Shown: piece after piece, positions 1 through 8,872 of the stretch | Numbering within the stretch: the stretch's first letter is position 1 | How the letters are laid out: every line of letters starts with the position of its first letter | Assembly (NCBI RefSeq): GCF_024171785.1 | Contig: NZ_JAMTCK010000002.1 | Location: 434,001 to 498,000 of the forward strand | Direction: 5' to 3' | Length of the DNA: 64,000 nucleotides | DNA from: Goodfellowiella coeruleoviolacea | GTDB taxonomy: Bacteria; Actinomycetota; Actinomycetes; Mycobacteriales; Pseudonocardiaceae | The notes under the pieces: model-generated | The model's database searches: none | Told to the model about the DNA's origin: nothing | The model's input: only the letters and a program-made list of their open reading frames with translations | Translations under genes and position numbers: made by a program

Positions 1-607
1 CGCGGGAGGAGTTCAACCGCCGGGTCCACGACGTGGACAGCGCGGTGATCTCCTGCTGGTCGAGGTAGCGCGCGTCAGCCAGCCGCCACCCGGCGCTGGC
101 GTACCGCTCGGCCAGCACGGTGGTGGCCGACTCGGGCGTTGGCTCCTCGGTCTGGCCCACCTCGGGCACGGGCGGGCGCCAGGCGTGCAGGTTCAGCGTG
201 ACCAGGAAGTCGGCGCCGGGCCGGCACACCGCGGCCAGGCCGCGCAGCATGGTGGAGTCGGTGTCCAGCAGGCCCCGCAGCAGGCTGCCCCAGGGCATGA
301 GCACGTGCAGTTCGGCGATGTCGGTCAGCGCCTCGGGCAGGCGTTCGGCCGCGGCCCAGACGTAGAGCAGGTTGGGCAGGCCGCCCTTGGCCGGGTTGGC
401 CGCCGCCCTGGTCGAGAGCTTGCGCAGGTTGTCCCGGTTGGCGTCCAACCCGATCACCAGCCAGTCCGGCCGCTGCCTGGCCACCGCGTAGGGGTGTTTG
501 CCGTCGCCGGTGCCCACGTCGAGCAGGACCGCCCGGTAGCCGGCGCGCAACTCCGCGAACGCGTCGTCGGTCAGCTCGACAACCTGTTTGCCCACCACTC
601 GACGCAC
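1..607 (-). CDS. kamB: KamB-type 16S rRNA (adenine1408-N1)-methyltransferase, 3' end cut by window edge
   Basis: The enzyme uses SAM to methylate N1 of A1408 in the 30S decoding site, giving resistance to kanamycin, tobramycin and apramycin-type aminoglycosides. The GTG start at 607 gives VRRVVGK, matching the KamB N-terminus. Visible are the SAM motif LDVGTGDGKHPY (residues 29-40), PAKGGLPNLLY (72-82), HVLMPWGSLLRG (101-112) and TSWTRRLNS (192-200). Trp106 and Trp194 correspond to the two tryptophans that clamp the target adenine in KamB/NpmA. 202 codons are present; the family is about 215 aa, so only the C-terminal tip lies outside. It does not show as a normal open frame because it has no stop in the window. 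Whether it protects an aminoglycoside producer depends on DNA to the left. Family call is firm; resistance spectrum is inferred from the family. Confidence 0.93.
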   Translation of the reverse strand, partial: MRRVVGKQVVELTDDAFAELRAGYRAVLLDVGTGDGKHPYAVARQRPDWLVIGLDANRDNLRKLSTRAAANPAKGGLPNLLYVWAAAERLPEALTDIAELHVLMPWGSLLRGLLDTDSTMLRGLAAVCRPGADFLVTLNLHAWRPPVPEVGQTEEPTPESATTVLAERYASAGWRLADARYLDQQEITALSTSWTRRLNSSR

Positions 608-724
608 CCGAACAGTCTAGACGAGCGGGTCCCGCGCGCAGTGGCCTCGGGAGACGGGCGGGCGCGCCGGGAGCCGGACCTCGTTCACCGCGGCCACCCC
701 ACGTGCGGCCGGCGCTGGCGTCCC

Positions 725-767
725 GGGCCCTCACGCCTCGGGCCTCACGCCCCGGGCCTCACACCTC
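725..767. repeat. Three 14-15 bp tandem units spanning the lacI-type stop codon
   Basis: Units GGGCCCTCACGCCTC (725-739), GGGCCTCACGCCCC (740-753) and GGGCCTCACACCTC (754-767). The stop of the minus-strand LacI-type gene (tca at 759-761) lies in the third unit and the tca is kept in all three. One of the stop-spanning duplications found throughout the window. Confidence 0.85.
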
Positions 768-1826
768 GGAGCCGGCGGGGGCGGGCACGCGGCGGGCGGG
801 ACGGCGGGTGCGGCGCCGGCGCCGGCTGGACTCGCGGACCACCAGTTCCGGGGTGAACACCACCCGCTGGTGCTCGTGCTCGTCGGGCGACATGGTCTCG
901 GCGATCACCAGTTCGGCGGCGGTGCGGCCGATGAGCTGGCGGGGCTGGCGCACCGAAGTCAGCGGCACGGCCGCGGCGGCGGCGAAGTCGATGTCGTCGT
1001 AGCCGACGATGGCCAGGTCGTCCGGCACCCGGACGCCGGCCCGCACCATCACCTGGAGCACGCCGAGGGCGAGCATGTCGTTGGCGCAGAACACCGCGGT
1101 CGGCCGGCTGGTGCGGGCGAGCAGCCGCTCGCCGGCGCGCAGGCCGGCGGCCACGTTGAGCATGGGCACCTCGATCACCTCCAGCAGGTCGCTGTCGCGG
1201 TTGGCCTTGCGCAGCGCGTCCAGCGCGCCGAGGTGGCGTTCCCGCCCCTGGCGGATGTGCGCTGGCCCGTTGACCATGACGATGGCCTGGTGCCCCTCGG
1301 CGAGCAGGTGGGTCACGGCGAGTTCGCCGCCGGTGCGGTTGTCCACCGCCACCGAGCAGATGTCCGGTTCGGAGCTGGGGTGGTCGAGCAGCACCACGGA
1401 CACCCCGCGCCGCTGCAACCGGCGGATCGGCTCCAGGGACGGGTCGCTCGGGGTGATCAGCACGCCGTGCACCCGCTGTTCGGCCAGCAGTTCCAGGTGC
1501 CGGATCTCGCGCTGCGCCGACTCGTCGCTGTTGCACAGGATGACCGCGTGGCCGGCCTGGCTGGCCACGTCCTCCACGCCCCGGGCCACGTCGGTGAAGA
1601 ACGGGTTGGCCACGTCCAACACGACCAGGCCGATGGCCCGCGCGGTGCCGGCGCGCAGCTGGCGGGCGGACTCGTTGCGGACGAAACCCAGGTCGCTGAT
1701 GGCGCTGAGCACGCGTGCCCGGGTGGCCTGGGCCACCCGGTCCGGGTGGTTGAGCACGTTGGAGACGGTGCCGACGGACACCCCGGCGCGCACTGCGACG
1801 TCGCGGATGCTGACCGAGGACCTCAC
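759..1826 (-). CDS. LacI-family regulator, probable rhamnose operon repressor
   Basis: 355 aa. N-terminal LacI helix-turn-helix (SIRDVAVRAGVSVGTVSNVL, residues 6-25) is followed by a periplasmic-binding-protein-like effector domain (about 62-330) with the family's IGLVVLDVANPFF segment. The C-terminus is Arg-rich. A GTG start at 1826 has GGAGG just upstream. It is divergent from the rhamnose importer and catabolic genes, and two TGAAACG-type half-palindromes of LacI-operator form lie in the shared intergenic region, so a substrate-released repressor of the rhamnose genes is the natural reading. Effector identity is inferred from neighbours only. Confidence 0.9.
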   Translation of the reverse strand: MRSSVSIRDVAVRAGVSVGTVSNVLNHPDRVAQATRARVLSAISDLGFVRNESARQLRAGTARAIGLVVLDVANPFFTDVARGVEDVASQAGHAVILCNSDESAQREIRHLELLAEQRVHGVLITPSDPSLEPIRRLQRRGVSVVLLDHPSSEPDICSVAVDNRTGGELAVTHLLAEGHQAIVMVNGPAHIRQGRERHLGALDALRKANRDSDLLEVIEVPMLNVAAGLRAGERLLARTSRPTAVFCANDMLALGVLQVMVRAGVRVPDDLAIVGYDDIDFAAAAAVPLTSVRQPRQLIGRTAAELVIAETMSPDEHEHQRVVFTPELVVRESSRRRRRTRRPARRVPAPAGSEV

Positions 1827-1865
1827 CCTGCCTCCAGCACGTCAGGCGGTTCGGGAACGAGCAAG

Positions 1866-1877
1866 TGAAACGTCTCA
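1866..1877. promoter_or_regulatory. Candidate LacI-type operator 1
   Basis: TGAAACGTCTCA, an imperfect 12-bp palindrome with the central CG typical of LacI-family operators, 39 bp upstream of the regulator start. It resembles the site at 1999-2010. Confidence 0.55.
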
Positions 1878-1949
1878 ATCAGATGTGCACCGGATGGTAG
1901 CCGGTATGACCGGAATCACGCAGACATCCTGCGACATTGGCGAAGGGTA

Positions 1950-1979
1950 TTGACACATCTCACAGCTGCGGGGACTCTT
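1950..1979 (+). promoter_or_regulatory. Possible promoter of the rhamnose operon
   Basis: A perfect TTGACA hexamer (1950-1955) lies about 75 bp upstream of the first ABC gene. The region 17-18 bp downstream is only a weak -10 (GACTCT/ACTCTT around 1973-1979). The operator-like palindrome at 1999-2010 would sit just downstream of the start point, a blocking position. Confidence 0.35.
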
Positions 1980-1998
1980 CATGCCAATGCAATGCCGT

Positions 1999-2010
1999 TG
2001 AAACGTTCCA
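1999..2010. promoter_or_regulatory. Candidate LacI-type operator 2
   Basis: TGAAACGTTCCA, nearly palindromic about a central CG and sharing TGAAACGT with the copy at 1866. It lies immediately upstream of the Shine-Dalgarno sequence (GGGAGG, 2016-2021) of the first importer gene. Paired operators 133 bp apart could allow looping. Confidence 0.55.
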
Positions 2011-2025
2011 TCACAGGGAGGCGTT

Positions 2026-3591
2026 TTGGGGCAGCCCGGCACTGGCGCCGCGAGGTCGGCGCCTGGTCACCCGGCGGAGAGCGGCAGGGCCGGCACGCCC
2101 GTGGTCGCCCTGCGCGGGGTCGAGAAGTCCTTCGGCGCGGTCCGCGCGTTGCGCGGGGTGTCGCTGGAGCTGTTTCCGGGCGAGGTGCACGCCCTGCTCG
2201 GCGAGAACGGTGCCGGCAAGTCCACCCTGATCAAGACGCTCGCCGGGGTGCACCGCCCGGACAGCGGCGCCTTCCTGATCGACGGCCGGCAGCGGCGGCT
2301 GAGCGGTCCGGCCGAGGCGCGCGACGCCGGCATCGCCGTGATCTACCAGGAACCCACCCTGTTCGGTGAGCTGTCCATCGCCGAGAACGTGTTCATGGGC
2401 CGCCAGCCGCTGCGATCCGGCCGGCGGATCGACACCGCCGCGATGCGGGCCCGCACCGCGGCCCTGTTCGACCGGCTCGGGGTGCGGCTGGACCCGGACC
2501 GACCGGCCAGCGGCCTGTCCATCGCCGACCAGCAGCTGGTGGAGATCGCCAAGGCGCTGTCCTTCGACGCCCGGGTGCTGATCATGGACGAGCCGACCGC
2601 GGCGCTCTCCGACGCCGAGGTGCGGCGGCTGTTCCGGGTGGTGCGGGCCCTGCGCGAGCAGGGCGCGGCCGTGCTGTTCGTGTCGCACCGGCTGGACGAG
2701 GTCCTCTCGCTGTGCCAGCGGGCCACGGTGCTGCGCGACGGCGAGCACGTGTGGGCCGGTGACCTGGCCGGGCACACCCCCGACGACCTGGTCCGGCTGA
2801 TGGTCGGCCGCGAGTTGTCCGCGTTGTTCCCCAAGCAGGACGTCACCCCGGGCGAGGTGGTGCTGTCGGTCCGGCGGCTGACCAGGGAGGGCGTGTTCGT
2901 CGACGTCTCCCTCGACGTGCGCGCCGGCGAGATCGTGGCGCTGTCCGGCCTGGTCGGTGCCGGGCGCAGTGAGGTGGCCAGGGCGGTCTTCGGCATTGAC
3001 CGGCCCGACGCCGGCGAGGTGTGGGTGGCCGGCCAGCGGCTGCGCCCCGGTTCCCCGACCGCGGCCATGGCCGCCGGCGTGGGCTTCGTGCCCGAGGACC
3101 GCCGACAGCAGGGCCTGGTCATGGACGCCTCCATCGAACGCAACGCCGCACTGGCCTCGCTGGGCCGGTTGGGGCCGCTGGGGCTGGTGCGGCGCCGTGC
3201 CGAGCGACGGCTGGCCCAGGACTGGGCGGTGAAGCTGCGGCTGAAGTTCGCCAGGCTCACCGACCCGGTCGGGGTGCTCTCCGGCGGCAACCAGCAGAAG
3301 GTGGTGCTGGCCAAGTGGCTGGCGCGCGCGCCGCGCGTGCTCATCGTGGACGAACCGACCAGGGGCATCGACGTCGGCACCAAGGCCGAGGTGCACCGGC
3401 TGCTCTCGGAGCTGGCCGGCCAGGGCGTGGCGGTGCTGATGATCTCCTCCGAACTGCCCGAGGTGCTCGGCATGGCCGACCGCGTGCTGGTGATGCACGA
3501 GGGCCGGCTGGTCGCCGAACTGGACCGGGCCGAGGCGACCGAGGAGCGGGTGGCGTTGGCCGCCGCCGGCCGGTTGGGGGTGGGCGGATGA
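2026..3591 (+). CDS. rhaT: Sugar ABC importer ATPase (tandem domains), rhamnose type
   Basis: 521 aa, a duplicated ABC ATPase of the RbsA/XylG class that energises sugar uptake at the inner face of the membrane. Domain 1 has Walker [10 protein letters not shown] (59-67) and Walker B LIMDEPT (185-191). Domain 2 has a degenerate Walker A ([10 protein letters not shown] near 307), the intact signature LSGGNQQ (about 417) and VLIVDEPT (about 438); asymmetry of this kind is normal in the family. The TTG start at 2026 is chosen because GGGAGG lies 4-5 nt upstream. It overlaps the next permease by ATGA. First gene of the rhamnose operon; substrate assigned from mutarotase, isomerase and kinase downstream. 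Confidence 0.93.
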   Translation: MGQPGTGAARSAPGHPAESGRAGTPVVALRGVEKSFGAVRALRGVSLELFPGEVHALLGENGAGKSTLIKTLAGVHRPDSGAFLIDGRQRRLSGPAEARDAGIAVIYQEPTLFGELSIAENVFMGRQPLRSGRRIDTAAMRARTAALFDRLGVRLDPDRPASGLSIADQQLVEIAKALSFDARVLIMDEPTAALSDAEVRRLFRVVRALREQGAAVLFVSHRLDEVLSLCQRATVLRDGEHVWAGDLAGHTPDDLVRLMVGRELSALFPKQDVTPGEVVLSVRRLTREGVFVDVSLDVRAGEIVALSGLVGAGRSEVARAVFGIDRPDAGEVWVAGQRLRPGSPTAAMAAGVGFVPEDRRQQGLVMDASIERNAALASLGRLGPLGLVRRRAERRLAQDWAVKLRLKFARLTDPVGVLSGGNQQKVVLAKWLARAPRVLIVDEPTRGIDVGTKAEVHRLLSELAGQGVAVLMISSELPEVLGMADRVLVMHEGRLVAELDRAEATEERVALAAAGRLGVGG

Positions 3592-4670
3592 GCGGGCTGA
3601 CCGTTGAGTCCGATGTGGACCAGGCGTCGGCCGGGCAGCGCCCGGCGCGGCGCGGTGCCGCCGCGCGCCGGCTGGTCGACCGGGTGGGCCGGGTGCGCGA
3701 GCTGGGCATCCTGGTCGCCCTGGTGGTCGTGGTCGCGGTGACCGCGGTGGCCAACCCGGCCTTCGTGTCCCCGCAGAGCCTGCGCGACCTGCTGTTGAAC
3801 GCCTCGATCATCGCGCTGCTCGCGGTCGGCCAGACCCTGGTGGTGGTGACCCGCAACGTCGACCTGTCGGTCGGCTCGGTGCTGGGCCTGGCCGCGTTCC
3901 TGACCGCGCAGACCTTCGCCGCCAACCCGGGCCTGCCGCTGCTGCCCGGTCTGCTGCTGGGCGTGCTCATCGGCCTGGCCTGCGGCGCGCTCAACGGCCT
4001 GGTGGTGGCCGCCGGCCAGGTGCCCAGCCTGGTGGTCACCCTGGGCACGCTGTACGTGTTCCGCGGCCTGGACTTCACCCTGGCGCGGGGCCGGCAGGTC
4101 AACGCGGCCGACCTGCCCGACGCGCTGCTCTCGCTGGGCAGCGGCCGCCTGCTGGGCATCCCGAACCTGGTGCTGATCACCCTGGTGGTGATCGCGGCTG
4201 GCGCGCTGTACCTGCGCGCCTACCGGTCCGGCCGGGAGCTGTACGCGATCGGCTCCAACCCGGACGCGGCCGTGCTGGCCGGCATCCCGGTGGGCCGGCG
4301 GGTGTTCGTCGCGTTCACCGTGTCCGGCGCGGTGGCCGGACTGGCCGGTGCGCTGTGGATGGCCCGCTACGGCACGGTGGACGCGGCGGCCGGCACCGGC
4401 CTGGAACTCCAGGTGGTGTCCGCCGTGGTGGTCGGCGGCGTGGTCATCTCCGGCGGATCGGGCACGGTGGCCGGCGCGGCCCTGGGCGCGCTGCTGCTGG
4501 GCACCATCACCAGTTGCCTGGTGGTGCTGCGCATCCCGGCCTTCTGGCAGCAGGCCATCACCGGTGCGCTGTTGCTGGCCGCGATCACCGTGGACCGGCT
4601 GGTGGCACTGCGCCTGGCCGCGGCGCTGCGCCGGAGCAGCCGAGCGGGCAGGAGGGACGAGGGTGGCTGA
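3588..4670 (+). CDS. rhaP: Sugar ABC importer permease 1 (RbsC-like)
   Basis: 360 aa, a polytopic BPD_transp_2 family permease that forms half of the translocation channel. A basic N-terminus of about 40 residues is followed by strongly hydrophobic segments (for example [15 protein letters not shown], then the [15 protein letters not shown] region typical of RbsC/XylH). Start ATG 3588 overlaps the ATPase stop by 4 nt, implying translational coupling. Its C-terminal end (RRDEGG) and stop are echoed twice in the following 130 bp by a tandem duplication of the junction with permease 2. Confidence 0.92.
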   Translation: MSGLTVESDVDQASAGQRPARRGAAARRLVDRVGRVRELGILVALVVVVAVTAVANPAFVSPQSLRDLLLNASIIALLAVGQTLVVVTRNVDLSVGSVLGLAAFLTAQTFAANPGLPLLPGLLLGVLIGLACGALNGLVVAAGQVPSLVVTLGTLYVFRGLDFTLARGRQVNAADLPDALLSLGSGRLLGIPNLVLITLVVIAAGALYLRAYRSGRELYAIGSNPDAAVLAGIPVGRRVFVAFTVSGAVAGLAGALWMARYGTVDAAAGTGLELQVVSAVVVGGVVISGGSGTVAGAALGALLLGTITSCLVVLRIPAFWQQAITGALLLAAITVDRLVALRLAAALRRSSRAGRRDEGG

Positions 4671-4838
4671 CCGTGGTGGCGTCGTGCTCCCGCGCTGGGC
4701 GATGGCACTGGTGGGCAGGAGGGGCGACGGTGGCTGACCGCGTTCGCGTGCTGGCGCTGTGGTGGGAGACCGCGCTGACGGGCGGGAGGGGCCGTGGCTG
4801 ACCGGATTCGCGCCGTGCTGCGCTGGGAGACCGCGCTG
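4646..4838 (+). repeat. Three tandem copies (64-67 bp) of the permease1/permease2 junction, creating two coupled micro-ORFs
   Basis: GTGGCTGACCG recurs at 4663, 4730 and 4794, each preceded by a G-rich ribosome-binding-like stretch. Only the third is the real start of permease 2. Copy 1 encodes 24 aa (4663-4737: MADRGG...RRGDGG) and copy 2 encodes 23 aa (4730-4801: MADRVRV...GGRGRG). Each begins like permease 2 (MADR) and ends like permease 1 (RRDEGG). Every stop overlaps the next start by 8 nt in GTGGCTGA. Seen directly; whether the micro-ORFs are translated is unknown. Confidence 0.9.
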
Positions 4839-5843
4839 GTGGTGTTGCTCGTCGCGGTGGCAGTGGTCGGCTCGGTCCGCACCGACGGCACCTTCCTGTC
4901 CGGTGGCAACCTGTTCTACCTCGGGTTGGACATCGCCGAGATCGCCCTGATCGCGCTGCCGCTGACACTGGTCATCGCCGCCGCCGAGATCGACCTGTCG
5001 GTGGCCTCGGTGCTCGGGCTGTCCAGCGCGCTGATCGGCTGGCTGTGGACCGCGGGCTGGCCGCTGGAGACCATCCTGCCGGTGGTGGTCCTGGTCGGCG
5101 CGGCCTGCGGCGCGCTCAACGGCCTGCTGGTCACCCGGCTCGGCCTGCCCTCGCTGGCGGTGACCATCGGCACCATGGCGCTGTTCCGCGGCCTGGCCCT
5201 GGTGGTGCTGGGCGACACGGCCGTGGCTGACTTCCCGGCCAGCTACACCCAGTTCGGCACCACGCCGGTGCCCGGAACCAACCTGCCGTACCCGATCCTG
5301 CTGTTCGCGGTGCTGGCCGTGGTGTTCGCGGTGCTGCTGCACGCCAGCTCGTTCGGCAGGGCGGTGTTCGCGGTCGGCGCCAACGAGGAGGCCGCGCGGT
5401 TCTCCGGGGTGCGGGTCAAGCGGACCAAGCTGGTGCTGTTCGTGCTGACCGGCGCGGTGGCCGCGCTCGCCGGCATCGTCTACACGTTCCGCTTCTCCAG
5501 TGCCAGGGCGGACAACGGGACCGGGCTGGAGTTGGCCGTGGTGGCCGCGGTGCTGCTCGGCGGGGTGTCCATCTTCGGCGGTCGCGGCACGCTGGGCGGG
5601 GTGGTCGCGGGCGTGCTGCTGCTGGGCTCGCTGCGCAACCTGTTGATCCTGGACGACGTGTCCACCGAGGTCCTCACCGTGGTGACCGGGCTGCTGTTGC
5701 TGGTCAGCGTGCTGGTTCCGGCGGTTGGCCGCCGGCTCGGCCGGCGAGTCGACAACAGCCGGCTCGGCCGGCGAGTCGACAACAGCCGGCTCGGCCGGCG
5801 GGCAGGCAGACGGGCGGCCACCTCGGCGGCAGGCCCGCCGTGA
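4794..5843 (+). CDS. rhaQ: Sugar ABC importer permease 2 (RbsC-like)
   Basis: 349 aa, second BPD_transp_2 permease, heterodimer partner of permease 1. It has hydrophobic segments from residue 14 onward and the AAAEIDLSVASVLGL motif matching the DLSVGS region of permease 1. GTG start 4794 is taken as the third and only productive copy of a duplicated start region. The C-terminal tail carries a 27-bp in-frame repeat (VDNSRLGRR twice, then LGRR), basic and probably cytoplasmic, unlike ordinary family members. The stop codon lies in a further 16-bp triplication. Confidence 0.92.
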   Translation: MADRIRAVLRWETALVVLLVAVAVVGSVRTDGTFLSGGNLFYLGLDIAEIALIALPLTLVIAAAEIDLSVASVLGLSSALIGWLWTAGWPLETILPVVVLVGAACGALNGLLVTRLGLPSLAVTIGTMALFRGLALVVLGDTAVADFPASYTQFGTTPVPGTNLPYPILLFAVLAVVFAVLLHASSFGRAVFAVGANEEAARFSGVRVKRTKLVLFVLTGAVAALAGIVYTFRFSSARADNGTGLELAVVAAVLLGGVSIFGGRGTLGGVVAGVLLLGSLRNLLILDDVSTEVLTVVTGLLLLVSVLVPAVGRRLGRRVDNSRLGRRVDNSRLGRRAGRRAATSAAGPP

Positions 5844-5882
5844 GACCGAGCCGCCGTGAAACCGAGCCGCCGTGAAACCGAC
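5731..5882. repeat. 27-bp tandem repeat in the permease 2 tail plus 16-bp x3 repeat across its stop
   Basis: Two identical 27-bp units (5731-5757, 5758-5784) and a partial third encode the VDNSRLGRR tail. The stop region then has three 16-bp units, CCGCCGTGAGACCGAG (5835-5850), CCGCCGTGAAACCGAG (5851-5866) and CCGCCGTGAAACCGAC (5867-5882). The TGA of the gene (5841-5843) is in unit 1 and is preserved in each. Confidence 0.9.
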
Positions 5883-5933
5883 CGGTGCCACCCAACGAGC
5901 CACCCCAGTGGAAAGCCGAGAAGGGACTTCCCG

Positions 5934-7013
5934 ATGACCGCACGGCCAGTACGACGCATCGTCGCGGGCCTTGCCCTGCTGTTGTCCGGTGCCGTGGTGC
6001 TCAGCGCCTGCGGTGGCACCACCCGGGACAGCTCGGCGGGCGCGCGGAACGCCGACAACACCACGGCCTCGGCCAACCCCAACGCCGAGCTGAAGAAGGA
6101 CCTGAAGATCACCTTCCTGCCCAAGCAGGTCAACAACCCCTACTTCACCACCGCGCAGCACGGTGGGGAGCAGGCGGCGCAGGCGTTCGGCTGGCAGTTC
6201 AAGGCCACCGGCCCGTCGGACGCCAGTGCCGCCTCGCAGGTCACCTACATCAACACCGCCGCGCAACAGCGGCAGGACGCGCTGGTGCTGGCGGCCAACG
6301 ACGTCAACGCGGTGGCCCCGGCGCTGAGAACGGCCCGCTCGCAGGGCATGAAGGTGGTCACCTTCGACTCCGACGCGGCCACCGACGCCAGGGACGTGTT
6401 CGTCAACCAGGCGTCCACTCAGGACATCGCGGTCGGTCAGGTGAAGCTGCTGTCCGAGCAGCTCGGCGGGCAGGGCGAGTTCGCCATCCTGTCGGCGACT
6501 CCCAACGCCACCAACCAGAACGCCTGGATCGAGGTGATGAAGACCGAGCTGGCCAAGCCCGAGTACGCCGGGCTGAAGCTGGTCGAGACCGCCTACGGCA
6601 ACGACGACGACCAGACCTCGTTCCAGAAGACCCAGGGACTGCTGCAGGCCCACCCCAACCTCAGGGGGATCATCTCGCCGACCACCGTCGGCCTGGCCGC
6701 GGCCGCCCGCTACCTCAGCTCATCCGAGTACAAGGGCAAGGTGGCGCTGACCGGTCTGGGCACGCCCAACCAGCTGCGCAAGTTCGTCCAGGACGGCACG
6801 GTCACCTCGTTCGCCCTGTGGGACCCCAACAAGCTCGGCTACCTGGCCACCTACGCCGCGGCCGCGCTGGCCTCCGGGCAGATCACCGGCGCCAGCGGGG
6901 AGAAGTTCACCGCGGGTGAGATGGGCGAGTACACCGTGGGGGAGCACGGCGAGGTCGTGCTGGGTCCGCCCACGGTGTTCACCAGGGACAACATCGACCA
7001 GTTCGACTTCTAG
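5934..7013 (+). CDS. rhaS: Rhamnose ABC importer substrate-binding lipoprotein
   Basis: 359 aa. Lipoprotein signal [20 protein letters not shown] with lipobox L23-S24-A25-C26, so it is anchored outside the membrane. The mature part is a periplasmic-binding type 1 sugar receptor ([18 protein letters not shown]; later KVVTFDSDA and FVNQAST), as in RhaS/LsrB-like rhamnose receptors. ATG 5934 is preferred over upstream in-frame starts because it gives the complete signal peptide and follows GAAGGGA. The stop TAG sits in a 20-bp tandem duplication. It delivers rhamnose to the two permeases just upstream. Confidence 0.92.
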   Translation: MTARPVRRIVAGLALLLSGAVVLSACGGTTRDSSAGARNADNTTASANPNAELKKDLKITFLPKQVNNPYFTTAQHGGEQAAQAFGWQFKATGPSDASAASQVTYINTAAQQRQDALVLAANDVNAVAPALRTARSQGMKVVTFDSDAATDARDVFVNQASTQDIAVGQVKLLSEQLGGQGEFAILSATPNATNQNAWIEVMKTELAKPEYAGLKLVETAYGNDDDQTSFQKTQGLLQAHPNLRGIISPTTVGLAAAARYLSSSEYKGKVALTGLGTPNQLRKFVQDGTVTSFALWDPNKLGYLATYAAAALASGQITGASGEKFTAGEMGEYTVGEHGEVVLGPPTVFTRDNIDQFDF

Positions 7014-7047
7014 TCCACTCAGGACAATTCTGGTCTACTCAGGACAG
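7008..7047. repeat. 20-bp x2 tandem repeat across the rhaS stop codon
   Basis: TTCTAGTCCACTCAGGACAA (7008-7027) and TTCTGGTCTACTCAGGACAG (7028-7047), 17 of 20 identical. The rhaS TAG (7011-7013) lies in the first unit; the second has TGG there. Confidence 0.85.
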
Positions 7048-7094
7048 ACATGGAGCACCGGCTGGTCGGCCGGACGAGGTGGCAGGAGGCGCGC

Positions 7095-7418
7095 GTGGTC
7101 CAGCGGGTGTGCTTCACGTTGCAGGTGCGGCCGGACCGGATCGAGGAGTACCGGGAACGCCACCGCGCGGTGTGGCCGGAGATGCGGGAGGCGCTGCGCG
7201 CCGCCGGGTGGCACAACTACTCGCTGTTCCTCCGCGAGGACGGCACCCTCATCGGCTACCTGGAGTGCGAGGACTTCGACCAGTGCCTGGCGGCCATGGA
7301 GCGCACCGAGGTGAACGCGCGCTGGCAGGCCCAGATGGCCGAGTACTTCGCCGATCTCGGGCCGGCGCGGCCGGACGAGCGCATGCGCCCGCTGCCCGAG
7401 GTCTTCCACCTGGACTAA
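7095..7418 (+). CDS. rhaM: L-rhamnose mutarotase
   Basis: 107 aa. Interconverts alpha and beta anomers of L-rhamnose, supplying the form used by the isomerase. The sequence matches the RhaM family throughout: [18 protein letters not shown], then [20 protein letters not shown], and C-terminal [17 protein letters not shown]; the family is about 104 aa. GTG 7095 is chosen over the upstream ATG at 7050 because GGAGG lies 5-6 nt before it and the extension has no family counterpart. 81 bp separate it from rhaS and 68 bp from the isomerase, within the operon. Confidence 0.92.
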   Translation: MVQRVCFTLQVRPDRIEEYRERHRAVWPEMREALRAAGWHNYSLFLREDGTLIGYLECEDFDQCLAAMERTEVNARWQAQMAEYFADLGPARPDERMRPLPEVFHLD

Positions 7419-7486
7419 GGACCCGCCCGCCGGGTCGTCGGTGGACCGCCCCGCCGCCGGGCCGGTCCGAGCACGAGGAGAGGAAC

Positions 7487-8668
7487 ATGACCCAGCTCGA
7501 TCCCGCACGCCGCACCCAGGTGTTCCAGGCGCTGCGCGCGCAACACATCGAGACGCCCTCGTGGGCGTACGGGAACTCGGGCACGAGGTTCAAGGTGTTC
7601 GCCCAGGCCGGCATACCTCGCACGCCGTACGAGAAGATCGACGACGCGGCCACCGTGCACCAGCTGACCGGGGTGGCGCCCAGCGTGGCCATCCACATCC
7701 CGTGGGACCAGGTCGACGACTACGCCGCGCTGGCCCGCTACGCCACCGACCGGGGCATCCGCATCGGTGCGATCAACCCCAACCTGTTCCAGGAGGACGA
7801 CTACCGGCTGGGCAGCCTGTGCCACCCGGACCCGAGCGTGCGCCGCAAGGCCACCGACCACCTGCTGGAGTGCATCGAGATCGGTCAGCTCACCGGCTCG
7901 GACGTGCTCTCGGTGTGGGTGCCGGACGGCACCAACTACGCCGGCCAGGACAGCATCACCGGCCGCCAGGACCGGCTGCACGACGCGCTGCGCGAGGCAT
8001 ACGACCGCATGCCGGCCAGCATGCGGCTGCTGTTGGAGTACAAGTTCTTCGAGCCGCACTTCTACAGCATGGACGTGCCCGACTGGGGCACCTCGTTCGC
8101 CCACTGTCTGCGGCTGGGCGAGCAGGCCCAGGTGCTGGTGGACACCGGGCACCACGCGCCGGGCACCAACATCGAGTTCATCGTGGCGACCCTGCTGCGC
8201 GAGGGCAAGCTCGGCGGCTTCCACTTCAACAGCCGCAACTACGCCGACGACGACCTGATGGTGGGCGCGGCCGACCCGTTCCAGCTGTTCCGCATCCTCA
8301 ACGAGATCGTCGCGGCCGACGCGCTGGCCGCCGAGGCGAACGTGGCGTTCATGCTCGACCAGTGCCACAACCTGGAGCCCAAGATCCCGGCGATGATCCG
8401 GTCGGTGCTCAACGTGCAGGAGGCCACGGCCAAGGCACTGCTGGTGGACCGGGACGCGCTGCGGACGGCGCAGCGCGACGGCGACGTGCTCGGCGCGCAC
8501 GCGGTGCTGATGGACGCCTTCAACACCGATGTCCGGCCGCTGCTGGCCGAGCTGCGCGCCGACGCCGGACTGGACCCCGACCCGATCGCCGCCTACCACC
8601 GCTCCGGCTACCAGCAGCGCATCGAGGCCGAACGCGTCGGTGGCTCGGCCATGGGCTGGGGCGCCTGA
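7487..8668 (+). CDS. rhaI: L-rhamnose isomerase (TIM-barrel, RhaI type)
   Basis: 393 aa. Converts L-rhamnose to L-rhamnulose in the cytosol. It is the xylose-isomerase-like RhaI class (as in Pseudomonas stutzeri), not the E. coli RhaA class. Metal and substrate residues fall in recognisable blocks: [27 protein letters not shown] and [16 protein letters not shown] 7487 has GAGGAGAGGA upstream. A longer upstream frame exists but runs through rhaM and is not credible. The unusual 39-bp hairpin repeat lies between this gene and the next. Confidence 0.94.
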   Translation: MTQLDPARRTQVFQALRAQHIETPSWAYGNSGTRFKVFAQAGIPRTPYEKIDDAATVHQLTGVAPSVAIHIPWDQVDDYAALARYATDRGIRIGAINPNLFQEDDYRLGSLCHPDPSVRRKATDHLLECIEIGQLTGSDVLSVWVPDGTNYAGQDSITGRQDRLHDALREAYDRMPASMRLLLEYKFFEPHFYSMDVPDWGTSFAHCLRLGEQAQVLVDTGHHAPGTNIEFIVATLLREGKLGGFHFNSRNYADDDLMVGAADPFQLFRILNEIVAADALAAEANVAFMLDQCHNLEPKIPAMIRSVLNVQEATAKALLVDRDALRTAQRDGDVLGAHAVLMDAFNTDVRPLLAELRADAGLDPDPIAAYHRSGYQQRIEAERVGGSAMGWGA

Positions 8669-8724
8669 CCTGCTCTCTCCACTGTAGACAATCCACACCA
8701 GACCTGGTTCTCTCTCTCGGTGAC

Positions 8725-8841
8725 ACCAAGCTCTCACCTGGCTGCGCCAGGTGATCCGCACCGACCAAGCTCTCACCTGGCTTCGCCAGGTGAACTGCAC
8801 CGACCAAGCTCTCACCTGGCTGCGCCAGGTGATCCGCACCG
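8725..8841 (+). repeat. Three perfect-period 39-bp repeats, each carrying a 9-bp stem hairpin
   Basis: Units start at 8725, 8764 and 8803 with ACCAAGC. Each contains TCACCTGGC-TGC/TTC-GCCAGGTGA (8734-8754, 8773-8793, 8812-8832), a 9-bp perfect inverted repeat with a 3-nt loop. The array fills most of the 204-bp rhaI-rhaEW gap and lies upstream of the rhaEW ribosome-binding site. No U-tract follows, so a simple terminator is unlikely. Candidate roles are mRNA processing/stability or a repeated protein-binding site. Confidence 0.92.
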
Positions 8842-8872
8842 AGAACACCGCGAGCGACACCGAAGGCGAGAC

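Noticed and set aside
2343-6653. A 1436-codon open frame antisense to the rhamnose importer genes
   Set aside because: It is a mirror of the high-GC third-position bias in the sense genes, His/Gln/Gly-rich with no domain, while the sense frames are clear ABC components.
8725-8841. Rho-independent terminator array
   Set aside because: No T-tract after any hairpin and operon genes continue downstream.
8720-8872. N-terminal extension of the rhaEW protein through the 39-bp repeats
   Set aside because: The family starts at the MSTHPEVVK region, and the ATG at 8873 has a ribosome-binding site; the extension only reflects that 39 is divisible by three.
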